Positions 9,950-28,607 of a stretch of 64,000 nucleotides of DNA are shown here, one piece after another. The stretch covers positions 1-64,000 of the forward strand of contig NZ_CPYD01000003.1 in the NCBI RefSeq assembly GCF_001112925.1, written 5' to 3'. Position 1 is the stretch's first letter, and the number at the start of each line of letters is the position of its first letter. The translations under genes were made by a program, and so were the position numbers. This DNA comes from Yersinia nurmii (GTDB lineage Bacteria; Pseudomonadota; Gammaproteobacteria; Enterobacterales; Enterobacteriaceae). The notes below the pieces were generated by a model. That model ran no database searches, was not told the DNA's origin, and worked only from the letters and a program-made list of their open reading frames with translations.

Positions 9950-10375
9950 TTAGCTTCGCGTGGTTTCGTCCGTAGCGCCTTGCTCCAGCGCTTCTAAGAT
10001 CGAACAATACGTGCTGGTATGGTGGCTACCGCAACAGGCATCGCTTAAACGTTTGAGAGATTCTCGCATTTTTTGCAATTCTTTAATTTTCCCCTCAACT
10101 TCACTGAGTCTGGAATCGACGATCGATTTGGATTCCTGACAGGTATGATGCTCAGGATCGACTCGGATCGATAATAGTTCCGCGATCGTTTCCAGCGTAA
10201 AACCTAACTGTTTGGCATATCGGATAAAGCGTAAACGTTGCAAATCCTGCTCGTCATATAAGCGATAGCCGCCTTCAGTACGAGTACCGTGTTCCATCAT
10301 TCCCTGTTTTTCATAATATCGCACCGTATCAGGTGTGACATCGGCTAGCTTGGCCAACTGCCCTATTTTTAACAT
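9950..10375 (-). CDS. zntR: Zn(II)-responsive MerR-family regulator ZntR
   Basis: Activates the zinc/cadmium exporter gene zntA by DNA distortion when Zn(II) is bound. 141 residues: N-terminal winged helix-turn-helix (1-70, IGQLAKLADVTPDTVRYYEK), a dimerisation coiled coil (80-112) and the metal loop. Metal ligands match E. coli ZntR: Cys79 (in HHTCQESK), Cys114-Cys115, His118/119 and Cys124 (STYCS). Its start overlaps the 3' end of the yhdN remnant. zntA is not in the window. Confidence 0.96.
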   Translation of the reverse strand: MLKIGQLAKLADVTPDTVRYYEKQGMMEHGTRTEGGYRLYDEQDLQRLRFIRYAKQLGFTLETIAELLSIRVDPEHHTCQESKSIVDSRLSEVEGKIKELQKMRESLKRLSDACCGSHHTSTYCSILEALEQGATDETTRS

Positions 10376-10732
10376 TCTGATTCTCCAGACAGCTTTTCGG
10401 ATAATGACAGCTGATAATCACCGCGCAAAAAATCGGTATTCAAGCCCACTTGTTTTAACTTCAATTCGAGTAAAGCCAGTCGCGTCGCTAATTTCCGATA
10501 CTCGGCCTCATTGCGATCTCATTTCGCGAGTAGATGAACAATAGTCAGTGCTTCTTGCCGATCTTGTAACTCGACGGGAATATAACCAGCATTTTTCAGA
10601 ATTCGAAAACTGGCCCTAAGCTCAGTAGGAATATGAGTATCAGGAGCACACCAAAGCCGGGCAAATTTTCAAGTTCACCTTTTTTCTGCGTATCCAGTAT
10701 GCACCTTTCAGACCATTCATCAATTAATGACA
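10369..10732 (-). pseudogene. yhdN: yhdN (DUF1992) pseudogene, frameshifted with in-frame stop
   Basis: Starting with ATG at 10732 the reading begins MSLIDEWSERCILDTQKKG..NLPGFG, like the YhdN N-terminus. The frame then shifts: THIPTELRASFRILKNAGYI resumes in another frame at about 10634, and a few residues of the expected PLxLDDD segment are missing. Further on HLLAK is followed by TGA (near 10520), after which DRNEAEYRKLATRLALLELK and NTDFLRGDYQ complete the protein to a TAA at 10371-10369 overlapping zntR. E. coli YhdN has 122 residues and occupies the same place. Two independent lesions indicate decay, not a sequencing error. Confidence 0.85.
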
Positions 10733-10860
10733 TACACGTAGTACCCCCCCGCTTTAGCCGATATACATAGCATAACGTATTAGGATGCAGATAATAAGCG
10801 AGAGAAATAATCAGGAAGAACAGCGAAGAGGGCCTGACTTTAGACTGGGCTTTCAATAGA

Positions 10861-10896
10861 CGTAAAAAAACCGGGCAAGCCCGGTTTTTTTACGCG
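10861..10896 (-). terminator. terminator of the alpha operon (after rplQ)
   Basis: Near-perfect palindrome with 16-nt arms (10861-10876 and 10879-10894) whose core CCGGGC/GCCCGG is flanked by A7 and T7. Strong intrinsic terminator in both directions, 11 bp past the rplQ stop. Confidence 0.95.
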
Positions 10897-10904
10897 TTCA
10901 CAGA

Positions 10905-11318
<414 letters not shown>

Positions 11319-11334
11319 TTAACCTGTGATCCGG

Positions 11335-12324
11335 TTACTCGTCAGCAATACTTGCTGGCGGCCAGTTTTCCAGGCGCATGCCCAGAGACAGACCACGTGA
11401 CGCAAGCACGTCTTTAATCTCAGTAAGAGATTTTTTACCCAGGTTCGGCGTTTTCAGCAACTCAACCTCGGTACGCTGTACCAGATCACCGATGTAGTGT
11501 ATAGCTTCTGCCTTGAGGCAGTTAGCAGAGCGGACAGTCAATTCCAGATCGTCAACAGGGCGCAGCAAGATCGGATCGAACTCTGGCTTCTCTTCTTTAA
11601 CTTCCGGCTGACGTACATCACGTAGGTCAACGAAAGCTTCAAGTTGTTCAGCCAAGATAGTGGCCGCACGGCGGATCGCCTCTTCAGGATCGATCGTACC
11701 ATTGGTTTCCATCTCGATGACCAGCTTGTCCAAGTCGGTACGCTGTTCTACACGCGCTGCTTCAACATTGTAGGCAATACGCTCTACAGGGCTATAGCAT
11801 GCGTCTACTAACAGACGACCAATTGGGCGCTCATCTTCTTCCGAATGAATTCGGGCAGAAGCCGGCACATAACCACGACCGCGCTGAACTTTGATACGCA
11901 TGCTAATAGATGCGTTTTCATCGGTCAGGTGGCAGATCACGTGTTGCGGCTTGACGATTTCGACATCACCATCATGGGTGATATCGGCTGCAGTCACAGG
12001 GCCAATGCCAGACTTATTCAGGGTAAGAATAACTTCATCTTTTCCTTGAACTCTCACCGCCAGCCCTTTCAGGTTGAGCAGGATCTCCAGGATATCTTCC
12101 TGTACGCCTTCTTTGGTGCTGTACTCATGCAGTACACCATCAATCTCAACCTCGGTCACCGCGCAACCCGGCATAGATGAAAGCAGAATACGGCGCAGTG
12201 CGTTGCCGAGAGTATGGCCAAAGCCACGCTCTAACGGCTCAAGGGTCACCTTGGCGTGCGTCGAACTGACTTGCTCGATATCTACCAGGCGCGGTTTTAG
12301 AAACTCTGTCACAGAACCCTGCAT
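11335..12324 (-). CDS. rpoA: DNA-directed RNA polymerase alpha subunit
   Basis: Alpha dimerises to nucleate RNA polymerase assembly and its C-terminal domain contacts UP elements and activators such as the CRP encoded in this window. 329 residues as in E. coli: N-terminal domain (1-235), flexible linker ([12 protein letters not shown]) and C-terminal domain (250-329) with the DNA-contact segment [10 protein letters not shown] and GKKSLTEIK. Located between rpsD and rplQ as in all enterobacteria. Confidence 0.99.
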
Positions 12325-12349
12325 TGTGTCCTCTCTTTGGTACTAAGCT

Positions 12350-12988
<639 letters not shown>

Positions 12989-13000
12989 CTAAAAGCAACG

Positions 13001-13393
<393 letters not shown>

Positions 13394-13406
13394 TCAATCA
13401 CCCCGA

Positions 13407-13763
13407 TTATTTCTTGATCGGTTTACGCGGACCCTTACGGGTACGTGCGTTGGTCTTAGTACGCTGACCGCGAACTGGTAGACCACGACGATGACGCAAA
13501 CCACGATAAGTCCCAAGGTCCATCAGACGCTTGATGCTCAGGGTCACCTCACGACGCAGATCACCTTCTACAACGTACTTGGCAACTTCGTCACGCAGCT
13601 TCTCGATTTGCTCTTCAGACAGCTCACTGATCTTAACATTTTCAGCAATACCCGCAGCGACACAGATAGCCTGTGAACGGGTCTTACCGATACCGTAGAT
13701 CGCGGTTAAAGCGATAACAGTATGTTTCTGATCAGGAATGTTAATGCCTGCTATACGGGCCAC
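13407..13763 (-). CDS. rpsM: 30S ribosomal protein S13
   Basis: Head protein of the small subunit that forms bridges to the large subunit and contacts P-site tRNA with its basic tail ([18 protein letters not shown]). 118 residues. The start codon is GTG, as in E. coli, and lies at the edge of the S4-binding leader structure, so repression of this start by S4 would control the alpha operon by coupling. First gene of the alpha operon. Confidence 0.98.
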   Translation of the reverse strand: MARIAGINIPDQKHTVIALTAIYGIGKTRSQAICVAAGIAENVKISELSEEQIEKLRDEVAKYVVEGDLRREVTLSIKRLMDLGTYRGLRHRRGLPVRGQRTKTNARTRKGPRKPIKK

Positions 13764-13840
13764 TATGCACTCCTACTATTTTATACGGCAATACCATTCT
13801 GAAAAGCCCGTTTTCAGGATACTCAAATAGCATTGCTGTC
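13764..13840 (-). promoter_or_regulatory. alpha operon leader, S4 repressor target
   Basis: On the minus strand the stretch TGAGTATCCTGAAAACGGGC, followed by TTTTCAG and TAGTAGGAGTGCATA before the rpsM GTG, matches the E. coli alpha leader in sequence and position. In E. coli this RNA folds into a nested pseudoknot bound by S4 that traps the ribosome. The CTGAAAA/TTTTCAG helix is directly visible at about 13798-13816. Confidence 0.82.
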
Positions 13841-13847
13841 ACATACA

Positions 13848-13876
13848 AAAGATTGGCTGGCTAATCTAGCCAGCTC
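13848..13876 (-). terminator. spc/alpha junction hairpin
   Basis: Perfect 8-bp arms GCTGGCTA (13856-13863) and TAGCCAGC (13867-13874) with a 3-nt loop; on the minus strand it is followed by CAATCTTTTG, a weak T-tract. It lies between rpmJ and the alpha leader and is conserved in E. coli. Probably attenuates read-through from the spc operon. Confidence 0.7.
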
Positions 13877-13910
13877 AACCCAACTTTGCAAGAAAAATAT
13901 GCAAGATAAA

Positions 13911-14060
<150 letters not shown>

Positions 14061-15392
14061 TTAGCGATTATAGCCTTTCAGATTTGCTTTCTTCAATGCA
14101 GACTCGTACTGACTCGACATCATTAGAGTTTGCACTTGAGCCATAAAGTCCATGATGACCACAACTACGATTAGTAGTGAGGTACCACCAAAGTAAAATG
14201 GTACTTTCATCGCGTCACGCATGAACTCCGGGATCAGGCAGATGAAAGTAATATACATCGCACCAATTAAGGTCAGACGCGTCATTACTTTATCGATGTA
14301 CTTCGCCGTTTGCTCTCCCGGACGAATTCCTGGCACGAATGCACCGGACTTCTTCAGGTTATCTGCTGTTTCACGCGGGTTAAACACCAACGCCGTGTAG
14401 AAGAAACAGAAGAAGATGATTGCAGACGCATAGAGTAACACATAAAGCGGCTGTCCCGGCTGCAAATACATCGAAATAGTCGTCAGCCAGTTCCAACCTG
14501 TCCCGCCCCCAAACCATGATGCAATCGTGGCAGGGAACAGAATTATGCTGGAAGCGAAGATTGCGGGAATAACCCCAGCCATATTCACTTTCAACGGTAA
14601 GTGTGTGCTCTGTGCTGCATAAACACGACGACCTTGTTGACGTTTCGCATAGTTAACGACGATACGACGTTGACCACGTTCGATGAAAACAACGAAGAAG
14701 GTTACTGCAAACACTAATACTGCAACCAACAGCAACAGGAGGAAGTGCAGGTCGCCTTGCCGAGCTTGCTCGATGGTATGACCAACTGCCGGCGGGAGAC
14801 CCGCGACAATACCAGCAAAGATTATGATTGAGATACCGTTACCGATACCGCGTTCAGTAATCTGTTCACCCAGCCACATCAGGAACATAGTCCCGGTAAC
14901 TAGGCTCACAACAGCGGTAAAATAGAAGGCAAAGCCTGGATTTAATACCAAACCTTGCATCCCAGGCATATTCGGTAGACCGGTAGCAATACCGATCGAC
15001 TGGAATATAGCCAATACCAACGTGCCATAACGGGTGTACTGACTAATCTTACGACGGCCAGCCTCCCCTTCTTTCTTTATTTCAGCTAACGCTGGATGAA
15101 CCACCGTCAGCAGCTGGATAATAATTGACGCCGAAATATACGGCATAATACCCAGGGCAAAGATCGAAGCACGACTGAGAGCACCACCAGAGAACATGTT
15201 GAACATTTCAATGATGGTGCCTCTCTGCTGCTCGAGCAATTTGGCAAGCACAGTGGCATCGATACCAGGAATCGGAATAAAAGAGCCGATACGGAAAACA
15301 ATAAGCGCACCGATAACAAACAAAAGTCTGCGCTTCAGTTCGCCTAATCCGCCTTTAGCACTTTGAAAATCTAATCCTGGTTGCTTAGCCAT
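14061..15392 (-). CDS. secY: preprotein translocase subunit SecY
   Basis: Central channel of the Sec translocon in the inner membrane. 443 residues with ten transmembrane helices; conserved segments include [10 protein letters not shown] near the start, FNMFSGGAL, the plug region and the cytoplasmic loop C5 with YAKRQQGRR, which contacts SecA and the ribosome. Embedded in the spc operon between rplO (7 bp upstream) and rpmJ. Confidence 0.99.
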   Translation of the reverse strand: MAKQPGLDFQSAKGGLGELKRRLLFVIGALIVFRIGSFIPIPGIDATVLAKLLEQQRGTIIEMFNMFSGGALSRASIFALGIMPYISASIIIQLLTVVHPALAEIKKEGEAGRRKISQYTRYGTLVLAIFQSIGIATGLPNMPGMQGLVLNPGFAFYFTAVVSLVTGTMFLMWLGEQITERGIGNGISIIIFAGIVAGLPPAVGHTIEQARQGDLHFLLLLLVAVLVFAVTFFVVFIERGQRRIVVNYAKRQQGRRVYAAQSTHLPLKVNMAGVIPAIFASSIILFPATIASWFGGGTGWNWLTTISMYLQPGQPLYVLLYASAIIFFCFFYTALVFNPRETADNLKKSGAFVPGIRPGEQTAKYIDKVMTRLTLIGAMYITFICLIPEFMRDAMKVPFYFGGTSLLIVVVVIMDFMAQVQTLMMSSQYESALKKANLKGYNR

Positions 15393-15399
15393 CTGCTAC

Positions 15400-15834
15400 T
15401 TATTCCTCAATTTTACCGCCAGCAGCTTCGATAGCAGCACGAGCGCCTTTGGTGACACGCAGACCACGCAGAGTTACCGGACGAGTGACTTCGCCTGAAA
15501 GCATAACTTTCGCGAATTCAATCTGGGTACCAACAACGTTAGCGGCTTTCAGCGTGTTCAGGTCGATTACGTCGCCTTCCACTAAAGCCAGTTCAGACAG
15601 ACGAACTTCTGCCGTGATCATTGCTTTGCGAGAGGTGAAGCCGAATTTCGGCAGACGACGATATAACGGCATCTGACCACCTTCAAACCCACGACGTACG
15701 CCACCGCCAGAACGTGAGTTCTGACCTTTGTGACCACGACCGGCGGTTTTACCCAGGCCAGAACCGATACCACGACCTACACGCTTAGGCGCATGCTTGG
15801 CACCATCAGCCGGAGACAGAGTATTTAAACGCAT
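15400..15834 (-). CDS. rplO: 50S ribosomal protein L15
   Basis: Late-assembling large-subunit protein. 144 residues; glycine/arginine-rich N-terminal extension ([20 protein letters not shown]) and globular C-terminal domain ending [13 protein letters not shown]. Three bases separate it from the rpmD stop; spc operon. Confidence 0.98.
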   Translation of the reverse strand: MRLNTLSPADGAKHAPKRVGRGIGSGLGKTAGRGHKGQNSRSGGGVRRGFEGGQMPLYRRLPKFGFTSRKAMITAEVRLSELALVEGDVIDLNTLKAANVVGTQIEFAKVMLSGEVTRPVTLRGLRVTKGARAAIEAAGGKIEE

Positions 15835-15837
15835 CTG

Positions 15838-16017
15838 TTACTCCTCAACTTTAACCATGTAGGAAACCAAGTTGACCATACCACGCACAGCAGGAGTATC
15901 CTCACGCTCTACAGTATGACCAATACGACGCAGACCTAAACCGAGTAGAGTTGCCTTATGCTTTGGCAAACGACCGATGCTGCTTTTTGTTTGAGTTACT
16001 TTAATAGTCTTTGCCAT
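15838..16017 (-). CDS. rpmD: 50S ribosomal protein L30
   Basis: 59-residue large-subunit protein reading [20 protein letters not shown] at its start and ending [13 protein letters not shown], the same length as E. coli L30. It starts two bases after the rpsE stop and ends three bases before rplO. It is short enough to be missed by length-filtered gene finding. Confidence 0.96.
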
Positions 16018-16019
16018 GG

Positions 16020-16532
<513 letters not shown>

Positions 16533-16537
16533 CTACC

Positions 16538-16900
<363 letters not shown>

Positions 16901-17434
16901 TTACTTCTTCTTAGCCTCTTTGGTACGCACGACTTCGTCGGCGTAACGGACACCCTTGCCTTTATAAGGCTCAGGACGACGGTAGGCACGCAAATCTGCC
17001 GCAACCTGACCAATCACCTGCTTATCAGCGCCTTTCAGCACGATTTCAGTTTGGGTCGGGCACTCAGCAGTGATGCCAGCCGGCAATTCATGGTCAACTG
17101 GATGAGAGAAGCCTAAGGCCAAATTCACCACATTGCCTTTAACTGCGGCACGGTAACCTACGCCTACCAGTTGAAGCTTTTTAGTGAAGCCGTCGGTAAC
17201 ACCAATAACCATTGAGTTCAGCAGTGCACGAGTGGTACCCGCTTGGGCCCAACCGTCTACAGCGCCTTCGCATGGAGCGAAAGTCAGTGTATTTTCTTCT
17301 TGCTTAACAACAACGGAGCTATGGATGGTACGAGTCAGCTCGCCGTTTTTACCCTTTATCGAAATAACCTGACCGTTGAGTTTTACCTCTACGCCGGCAG
17401 GAATGACGACGGGTGCTTTTGCAACACGAGACAT
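16901..17434 (-). CDS. rplF: 50S ribosomal protein L6
   Basis: Protein at the base of the L7/L12 stalk, contacting the sarcin-ricin region. 177 residues, two tandem L6 folds (about 10-82 and 90-165), with the C-terminal motif [13 protein letters not shown]. Length equals E. coli. Spacer to rpsH 14 bp; spc operon. Confidence 0.98.
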   Translation of the reverse strand: MSRVAKAPVVIPAGVEVKLNGQVISIKGKNGELTRTIHSSVVVKQEENTLTFAPCEGAVDGWAQAGTTRALLNSMVIGVTDGFTKKLQLVGVGYRAAVKGNVVNLALGFSHPVDHELPAGITAECPTQTEIVLKGADKQVIGQVAADLRAYRRPEPYKGKGVRYADEVVRTKEAKKK

Positions 17435-17448
17435 TCTTTCCTCCCGAA

Positions 17449-17847
<399 letters not shown>

Positions 17848-17873
17848 TTACTCCCGTGATTCAATTGGTGAAA

Positions 17874-18179
17874 TTACCAGCTAGCCTTTTTAAGGCCCGG
17901 GATTTCACCGCGCATTGCGGTTTCACGGACTTTAATACGGCTCAACCCGAACTTCCGCAGGAAACCATGCGGACGACCAGTTTGGTTGCAGCGGTTACGC
18001 TGACGGGACGGGCTGGAATCACGCGGCAGAGACTGCAGCTTCAGAACAGCATCCCAACGTTCTTCATCGGATGAGTTCACACCAGAGATAATAGCTTTTA
18101 ATTCCTCGCGTTTAGCGCGGTATTTGTTAGCTAGTTTCACGCGAACTACTTCGCGTGCTTTCATTGATTGCTTAGCCAT
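17874..18179 (-). CDS. rpsN: 30S ribosomal protein S14
   Basis: Small-subunit head protein. The ATG at 18179 gives 101 residues ([20 protein letters not shown] at the start, [11 protein letters not shown] at the end), the E. coli length. The frame stays open 237 bp upstream through rplE, but that part shows no family similarity. It is the long, zinc-free form: the CxxC pairs of the short zinc-binding S14 are absent. Located between rplE and rpsH in the spc operon. Confidence 0.96.
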   Translation of the reverse strand: MAKQSMKAREVVRVKLANKYRAKREELKAIISGVNSSDEERWDAVLKLQSLPRDSSPSRQRNRCNQTGRPHGFLRKFGLSRIKVRETAMRGEIPGLKKASW

Positions 18180-18192
18180 CAGTAACCCTACC

Positions 18193-19455
<1,263 letters not shown>

Positions 19456-19522
19456 CTAATGTCAACTACTACTTTAGGACCCAGAATAGGTCGTTTAAAA
19501 GCCCCACTAATGAGGGCGCGGC

Positions 19523-19551
19523 ATTATAACACCGGTTCCAAATTATGGGTA
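19523..19551 (-). promoter_or_regulatory. spc operon promoter (extended -10)
   Basis: On the minus strand TGTTATAAT (19531-19523) is an extended -10 with a perfect hexamer; no good -35 is seen 16-17 bp upstream, as expected for an extended -10 promoter. The GCCGCGCCCTC discriminator region follows. Sequence and place match Pspc of E. coli. Confidence 0.85.
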
Positions 19552-19587
19552 GAAAAAATAAACGGCTCACTTTCTGAGCCGTTTATT
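19551..19587 (-). terminator. S10 operon terminator
   Basis: Perfect 13-bp inverted repeat (19557-19569 / 19575-19587) with core ACGGCTCA and a 5-nt loop; on the minus strand it runs into TTTATTTTTTCT. It follows the rpsQ stop and directly precedes Pspc. Confidence 0.9.
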
Positions 19588-19608
19588 CTATGCGAGTTGG
19601 CTACTCTA

Positions 19609-21534
<1,926 letters not shown>

Positions 21535-21539
21535 CTACC

Positions 21540-21821
<282 letters not shown>

Positions 21822-21832
21822 TTATCCTCTAA

Positions 21833-22660
<828 letters not shown>

Positions 22661-22673
22661 TTACTCCTCCGAC

Positions 22674-24230
<1,557 letters not shown>

Positions 24231-24250
24231 TCAATCGCTCAATGACCTGA

Positions 24251-24598
<348 letters not shown>

Positions 24599-24661
24599 TT
24601 ACTACTCAGACCCATTTCGATTGATGGGAGAGTGTAATCGTTCAACATATAACCCCCAAAT

Positions 24662-24699
24662 CGGGAGTATTGTTCGGAAGTATCACTTAGCTACTCCCG
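24662..24699 (-). promoter_or_regulatory. S10 leader hairpin, probable L4-responsive attenuator
   Basis: Arms CGGGAGTA (24662-24669) and TACTCCCG (24692-24699) form a perfect 8-bp stem in the roughly 180-nt untranslated leader between the S10 promoter and rpsJ. E. coli has an equivalent leader of similar length in which L4 promotes termination at a hairpin and blocks translation. The identity as L4 target is inferred from position. Confidence 0.7.
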
Positions 24700-24745
24700 A
24701 CAGATTAAATTCAATCTGACCAACCAAGATTAGGCAGGCACGCGC

Positions 24746-24773
24746 ATTATACGTAAATTCGGGCAGTAAGCAA
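24746..24773 (-). promoter_or_regulatory. S10 operon promoter
   Basis: On the minus strand -35 TTGCTT (24773-24768), 16-bp spacer and -10 TATAAT (24751-24746), followed by the GC-rich discriminator GCGCGTGCC typical of stringently controlled promoters. It lies about 185 bp upstream of rpsJ. Confidence 0.85.
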
Positions 24774-24940
24774 GTCACTGTTGAAAATCTATGCGAGAAC
24801 TTACGTATTTAGCCATTCACCGCAAGTTTTAGTGAATTTATTTATTATCACATCACGTTACTATAGGTGAGTAACAATTATTGGCCAATACAGGGAGAGT
24901 GAGAGTTGGTCATCCATCATATTCGCAAAGGGACTATGCC

Positions 24941-26368
24941 ATGGCTCATCATTGCCGGAGTATTCTACTACTTGTTATCGCATGTTTCATGACTCAGGCA
25001 ATAGCGAGTACGCGCTCGCTTTTTCCCCTTCAGGCCTACAACCAAAGCCCAACCTATTGGTTTCCACCCAACGCCCCCGATTATATCAAACCGTTAGTTC
25101 CCGCCAGACTTCAGCAACAGGCTCATCAAAACCTGCTCAAACACTATTTCGGCGGTAACCCTACCTCTTCTTCACCTTGGGATGAACACTATGTTCAGCA
25201 AAGGCTACCGGATAAAGGAACGGATAGTATCGCTTCTTCTATAAAGAAAATGCTAGAGCGCTTTGACAATGTAGATGCCAAGGGAGATAGCATTAATTAC
25301 GGCAGTAATTATCGTCCCTATACACAAACGTGGATTGATGCCATTCGTACCAATGTGCAGCTGACTCAGTTCAAGAGCCTGTATTTTCACGCGGAACAGA
25401 GAGGAATAACTGTACGTCCAACGATGGTTAGAGTGCTCCCTACCAATGATCCCAGCTTTTATAGTGATACTATAGCTGGTGAAGGTTACCCTTTCGATAA
25501 CCTGCAAGAATCGCGGCTGCACATTGGAACACCCATTTATGTCATTGGGCATAGTACCGATACTCTGTGGAGTTTCATTATGAGCCCAGACTTACAGGGA
25601 TGGGTGCTGTCTGATTCTATTGCCTTTGCCGATGATGCTTTTATCCAACTATGGCGAAGTGCCGCAAGAAAAAAGATGGCGGTAATAACCGACTTCAACG
25701 TAGCGTTAACTGAACCACATCAATCTCGTATTTATGCTAGCGATGACATAGGCAGCATTCTCCCGCAGCTTGATGCCCAACACCTGATGATTCCGGTGGT
25801 TAACAATCGGCAGCAGGCAGTTATACACATCGCCAGAGTAGCACCCGACAAAATAAGCACTCTACCGCTCACTGCAAACCGTAAGAATTTTTCTTTACTG
25901 ATTCAGCGTTCACTAGGTCGCCCCTACGGATGGGGAGGTTTATACGGATACAACGATTGTTCGAGCGAATTAAAGAATCTGATGACCGCATTCGGGTTTT
26001 GGTTACCCACTCATTCCTCAAAACAAATCACTCAGGGAAAAACCGTTGATTTAAGCCAATATCCACCAAGCGAGCGCTTGGATTTTCTGGCTAAGCATGG
26101 TCGGCCGTTTATGACTCTCATTCATATTCGGGGACATATTATGCTGTACGTGGGAAACACTGATACTGATGAAGAACGACCGATGACCTTTCAAAACATA
26201 TGGGGCTTAGGGCCGGAAGACCATAGCAGGAGATCTATTATTGGGCAGTCAGTTCTGTTCCCTTTATTGCTTTCTTATCCAGAAGATCGCTCTCTGGCAT
26301 CTTTGGCGGCAGGACCGATATTTCAGATCAGTTATCTCGACCAGCCTACCTATATCGATAAATCATAG
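24941..26368 (+). CDS. exported SH3b-NlpC/P60 cell-wall peptidase
   Basis: A 475-residue exported protein predicted to cleave peptidoglycan stem peptides. After the signal sequence come an N-terminal stabilising region, two SH3b-like segments (about 140-300) and a C-terminal NlpC/P60 cysteine peptidase domain. Cys340 in GYNDCSSEL and His399 in IRGHIMLYVG are the catalytic pair. The start is the ATG at 24941, preceded by AAAGGG; a TTG 60 bp upstream is less likely. The signal is MAHHCRSILLLVIACFMTQA: it could be cut after AIA (residue 23), or V-I-A-C (12-15) could be a lipobox making it a lipoprotein. It is divergent from the S10 operon and not in E. coli at this locus. Substrate specificity is unknown. 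Confidence 0.82.
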   Translation: MAHHCRSILLLVIACFMTQAIASTRSLFPLQAYNQSPTYWFPPNAPDYIKPLVPARLQQQAHQNLLKHYFGGNPTSSSPWDEHYVQQRLPDKGTDSIASSIKKMLERFDNVDAKGDSINYGSNYRPYTQTWIDAIRTNVQLTQFKSLYFHAEQRGITVRPTMVRVLPTNDPSFYSDTIAGEGYPFDNLQESRLHIGTPIYVIGHSTDTLWSFIMSPDLQGWVLSDSIAFADDAFIQLWRSAARKKMAVITDFNVALTEPHQSRIYASDDIGSILPQLDAQHLMIPVVNNRQQAVIHIARVAPDKISTLPLTANRKNFSLLIQRSLGRPYGWGGLYGYNDCSSELKNLMTAFGFWLPTHSSKQITQGKTVDLSQYPPSERLDFLAKHGRPFMTLIHIRGHIMLYVGNTDTDEERPMTFQNIWGLGPEDHSRRSIIGQSVLFPLLLSYPEDRSLASLAAGPIFQISYLDQPTYIDKS

Positions 26369-26417
26369 TGCATAGTACTAGTAAGTTAAGTACCGCAGCC
26401 TGCCTCATTAAATAGAC

Positions 26418-26455
26418 AAAAAGTGAGTACCGATGAGATACTCACTTTTTATTAT
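26418..26455 (+). terminator. terminator after the NlpC/P60 gene
   Basis: Perfect 12-nt arms (26418-26429 / 26439-26450) with core GTGAGTA/TACTCAC, 9-nt loop, ending in TTTTTATT. A5 on the other side makes it usable by bfr from the minus strand as well. Confidence 0.88.
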
Positions 26456-26484
26456 CCCGGCATTGGCACAACATCTTAGTTAGC

Positions 26485-26952
26485 TCACCCTAGCTGCGCC
26501 TGAGAATAATTCTGTATTCCTAAGCGTTCTATCAGGCTCAGTTCTGTTTCCAGCCAATCAATATGTTCTTCTTCATCAACCAGAATTTCTTTAAGCAGAT
26601 CACGCGTGACATAATCATGTATCGAATCAGCATAAGCGATACCTTCACGTAAATCTTTGGCGCCGCTTAATTCCAGAGCTAGATCTGACCTGAGCATCTC
26701 CTCTACGTCTTCGCCAATATTGATTTTGCCTAAATCCTGTAGATTAGGAATCCCCTCGAGAAACAAAATTCGCTCAATGTAACGATCTGCATGTTTCATC
26801 TCATCGATAGATTCGTGGTATTCCTTATCATTCAGACGGATAAGTCCCCAGTTTTTAAACATTCGCGCATGCAGGAAGTATTGATTGATGGCAACCAGCT
26901 CGTTTCCGAGTAGTTTATTGAGATGAGAAATTATTTTTTTATCGCCTTTCAT
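26485..26952 (-). CDS. bfr: bacterioferritin
   Basis: 24-mer iron-storage protein with haem b at subunit interfaces. The ATG at 26952 gives 155 residues (E. coli 158) starting [20 protein letters not shown]; a longer frame upstream lacks similarity. Ferroxidase ligands Glu18, Glu51, His54, plus the later Glu and EEEH, are present, and the haem ligand Met52 (EMKHAD) is intact. It is preceded by bfd, the ferredoxin that reduces the stored iron for release. Confidence 0.97.
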   Translation of the reverse strand: MKGDKKIISHLNKLLGNELVAINQYFLHARMFKNWGLIRLNDKEYHESIDEMKHADRYIERILFLEGIPNLQDLGKINIGEDVEEMLRSDLALELSGAKDLREGIAYADSIHDYVTRDLLKEILVDEEEHIDWLETELSLIERLGIQNYSQAQLG

Positions 26953-27029
26953 AGATAAACCCTCCGCTTCCAGTACTAAAAGTGTAGTACCAGATGGCAA
27001 AGAGTGGGGAATCTTATCCCGCCTATGTA

Positions 27030-27224
27030 TTAAGCAACGTCATTCATTTCTGGAATATTGGCACACTCCTCGATCAAAATCTCTCTCGCCTGCCGAATAC
27101 ATTTTCCGCAATCAGTTCCGATTGGAACCAGTTGGCGTAGTTGCTTCAAAGTATGGGGATGATGCTGTCGAACAGCATTGCGGATGACTTTATCAGACAC
27201 TCCATTACACAAACATACGTACAT
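27030..27224 (-). CDS. bfd: bacterioferritin-associated ferredoxin
   Basis: 64-residue [2Fe-2S] protein that binds bacterioferritin and passes electrons to mobilise iron. The four cluster cysteines are Cys4, Cys6, Cys39 and Cys42 (CLC near the N-terminus and CGKC). 77 bp upstream of bfr, probably one operon. In E. coli bfd is iron-repressed; no clear Fur box could be assigned in the 80 bp upstream. Confidence 0.96.
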   Translation of the reverse strand: MYVCLCNGVSDKVIRNAVRQHHPHTLKQLRQLVPIGTDCGKCIRQAREILIEECANIPEMNDVA

Positions 27225-27304
27225 ATAAGGCTCACTTCTTAACCAATGCCGTAAGTGTAAATGGGAATGCTTTTTATTTCAATTAAGATTATTTTCTTTT
27301 GATA

Positions 27305-27330
27305 TAAAAAAAGGGCGCCTGAGCGCCCTT
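27305..27330 (-). terminator. terminator of the str operon (after tuf)
   Basis: Stem AAGGGCGC (27311-27318) / GCGCCCTT (27323-27330), loop CTGA, followed on the minus strand by seven T residues. It is about 20 bp past the tuf stop. Confidence 0.93.
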
Positions 27331-27351
27331 CTAACTTAATCAGTAAAGAAA

Positions 27352-28593
<1,242 letters not shown>

Positions 28594-28607
28594 TTAAACC
28601 CGAAAGC

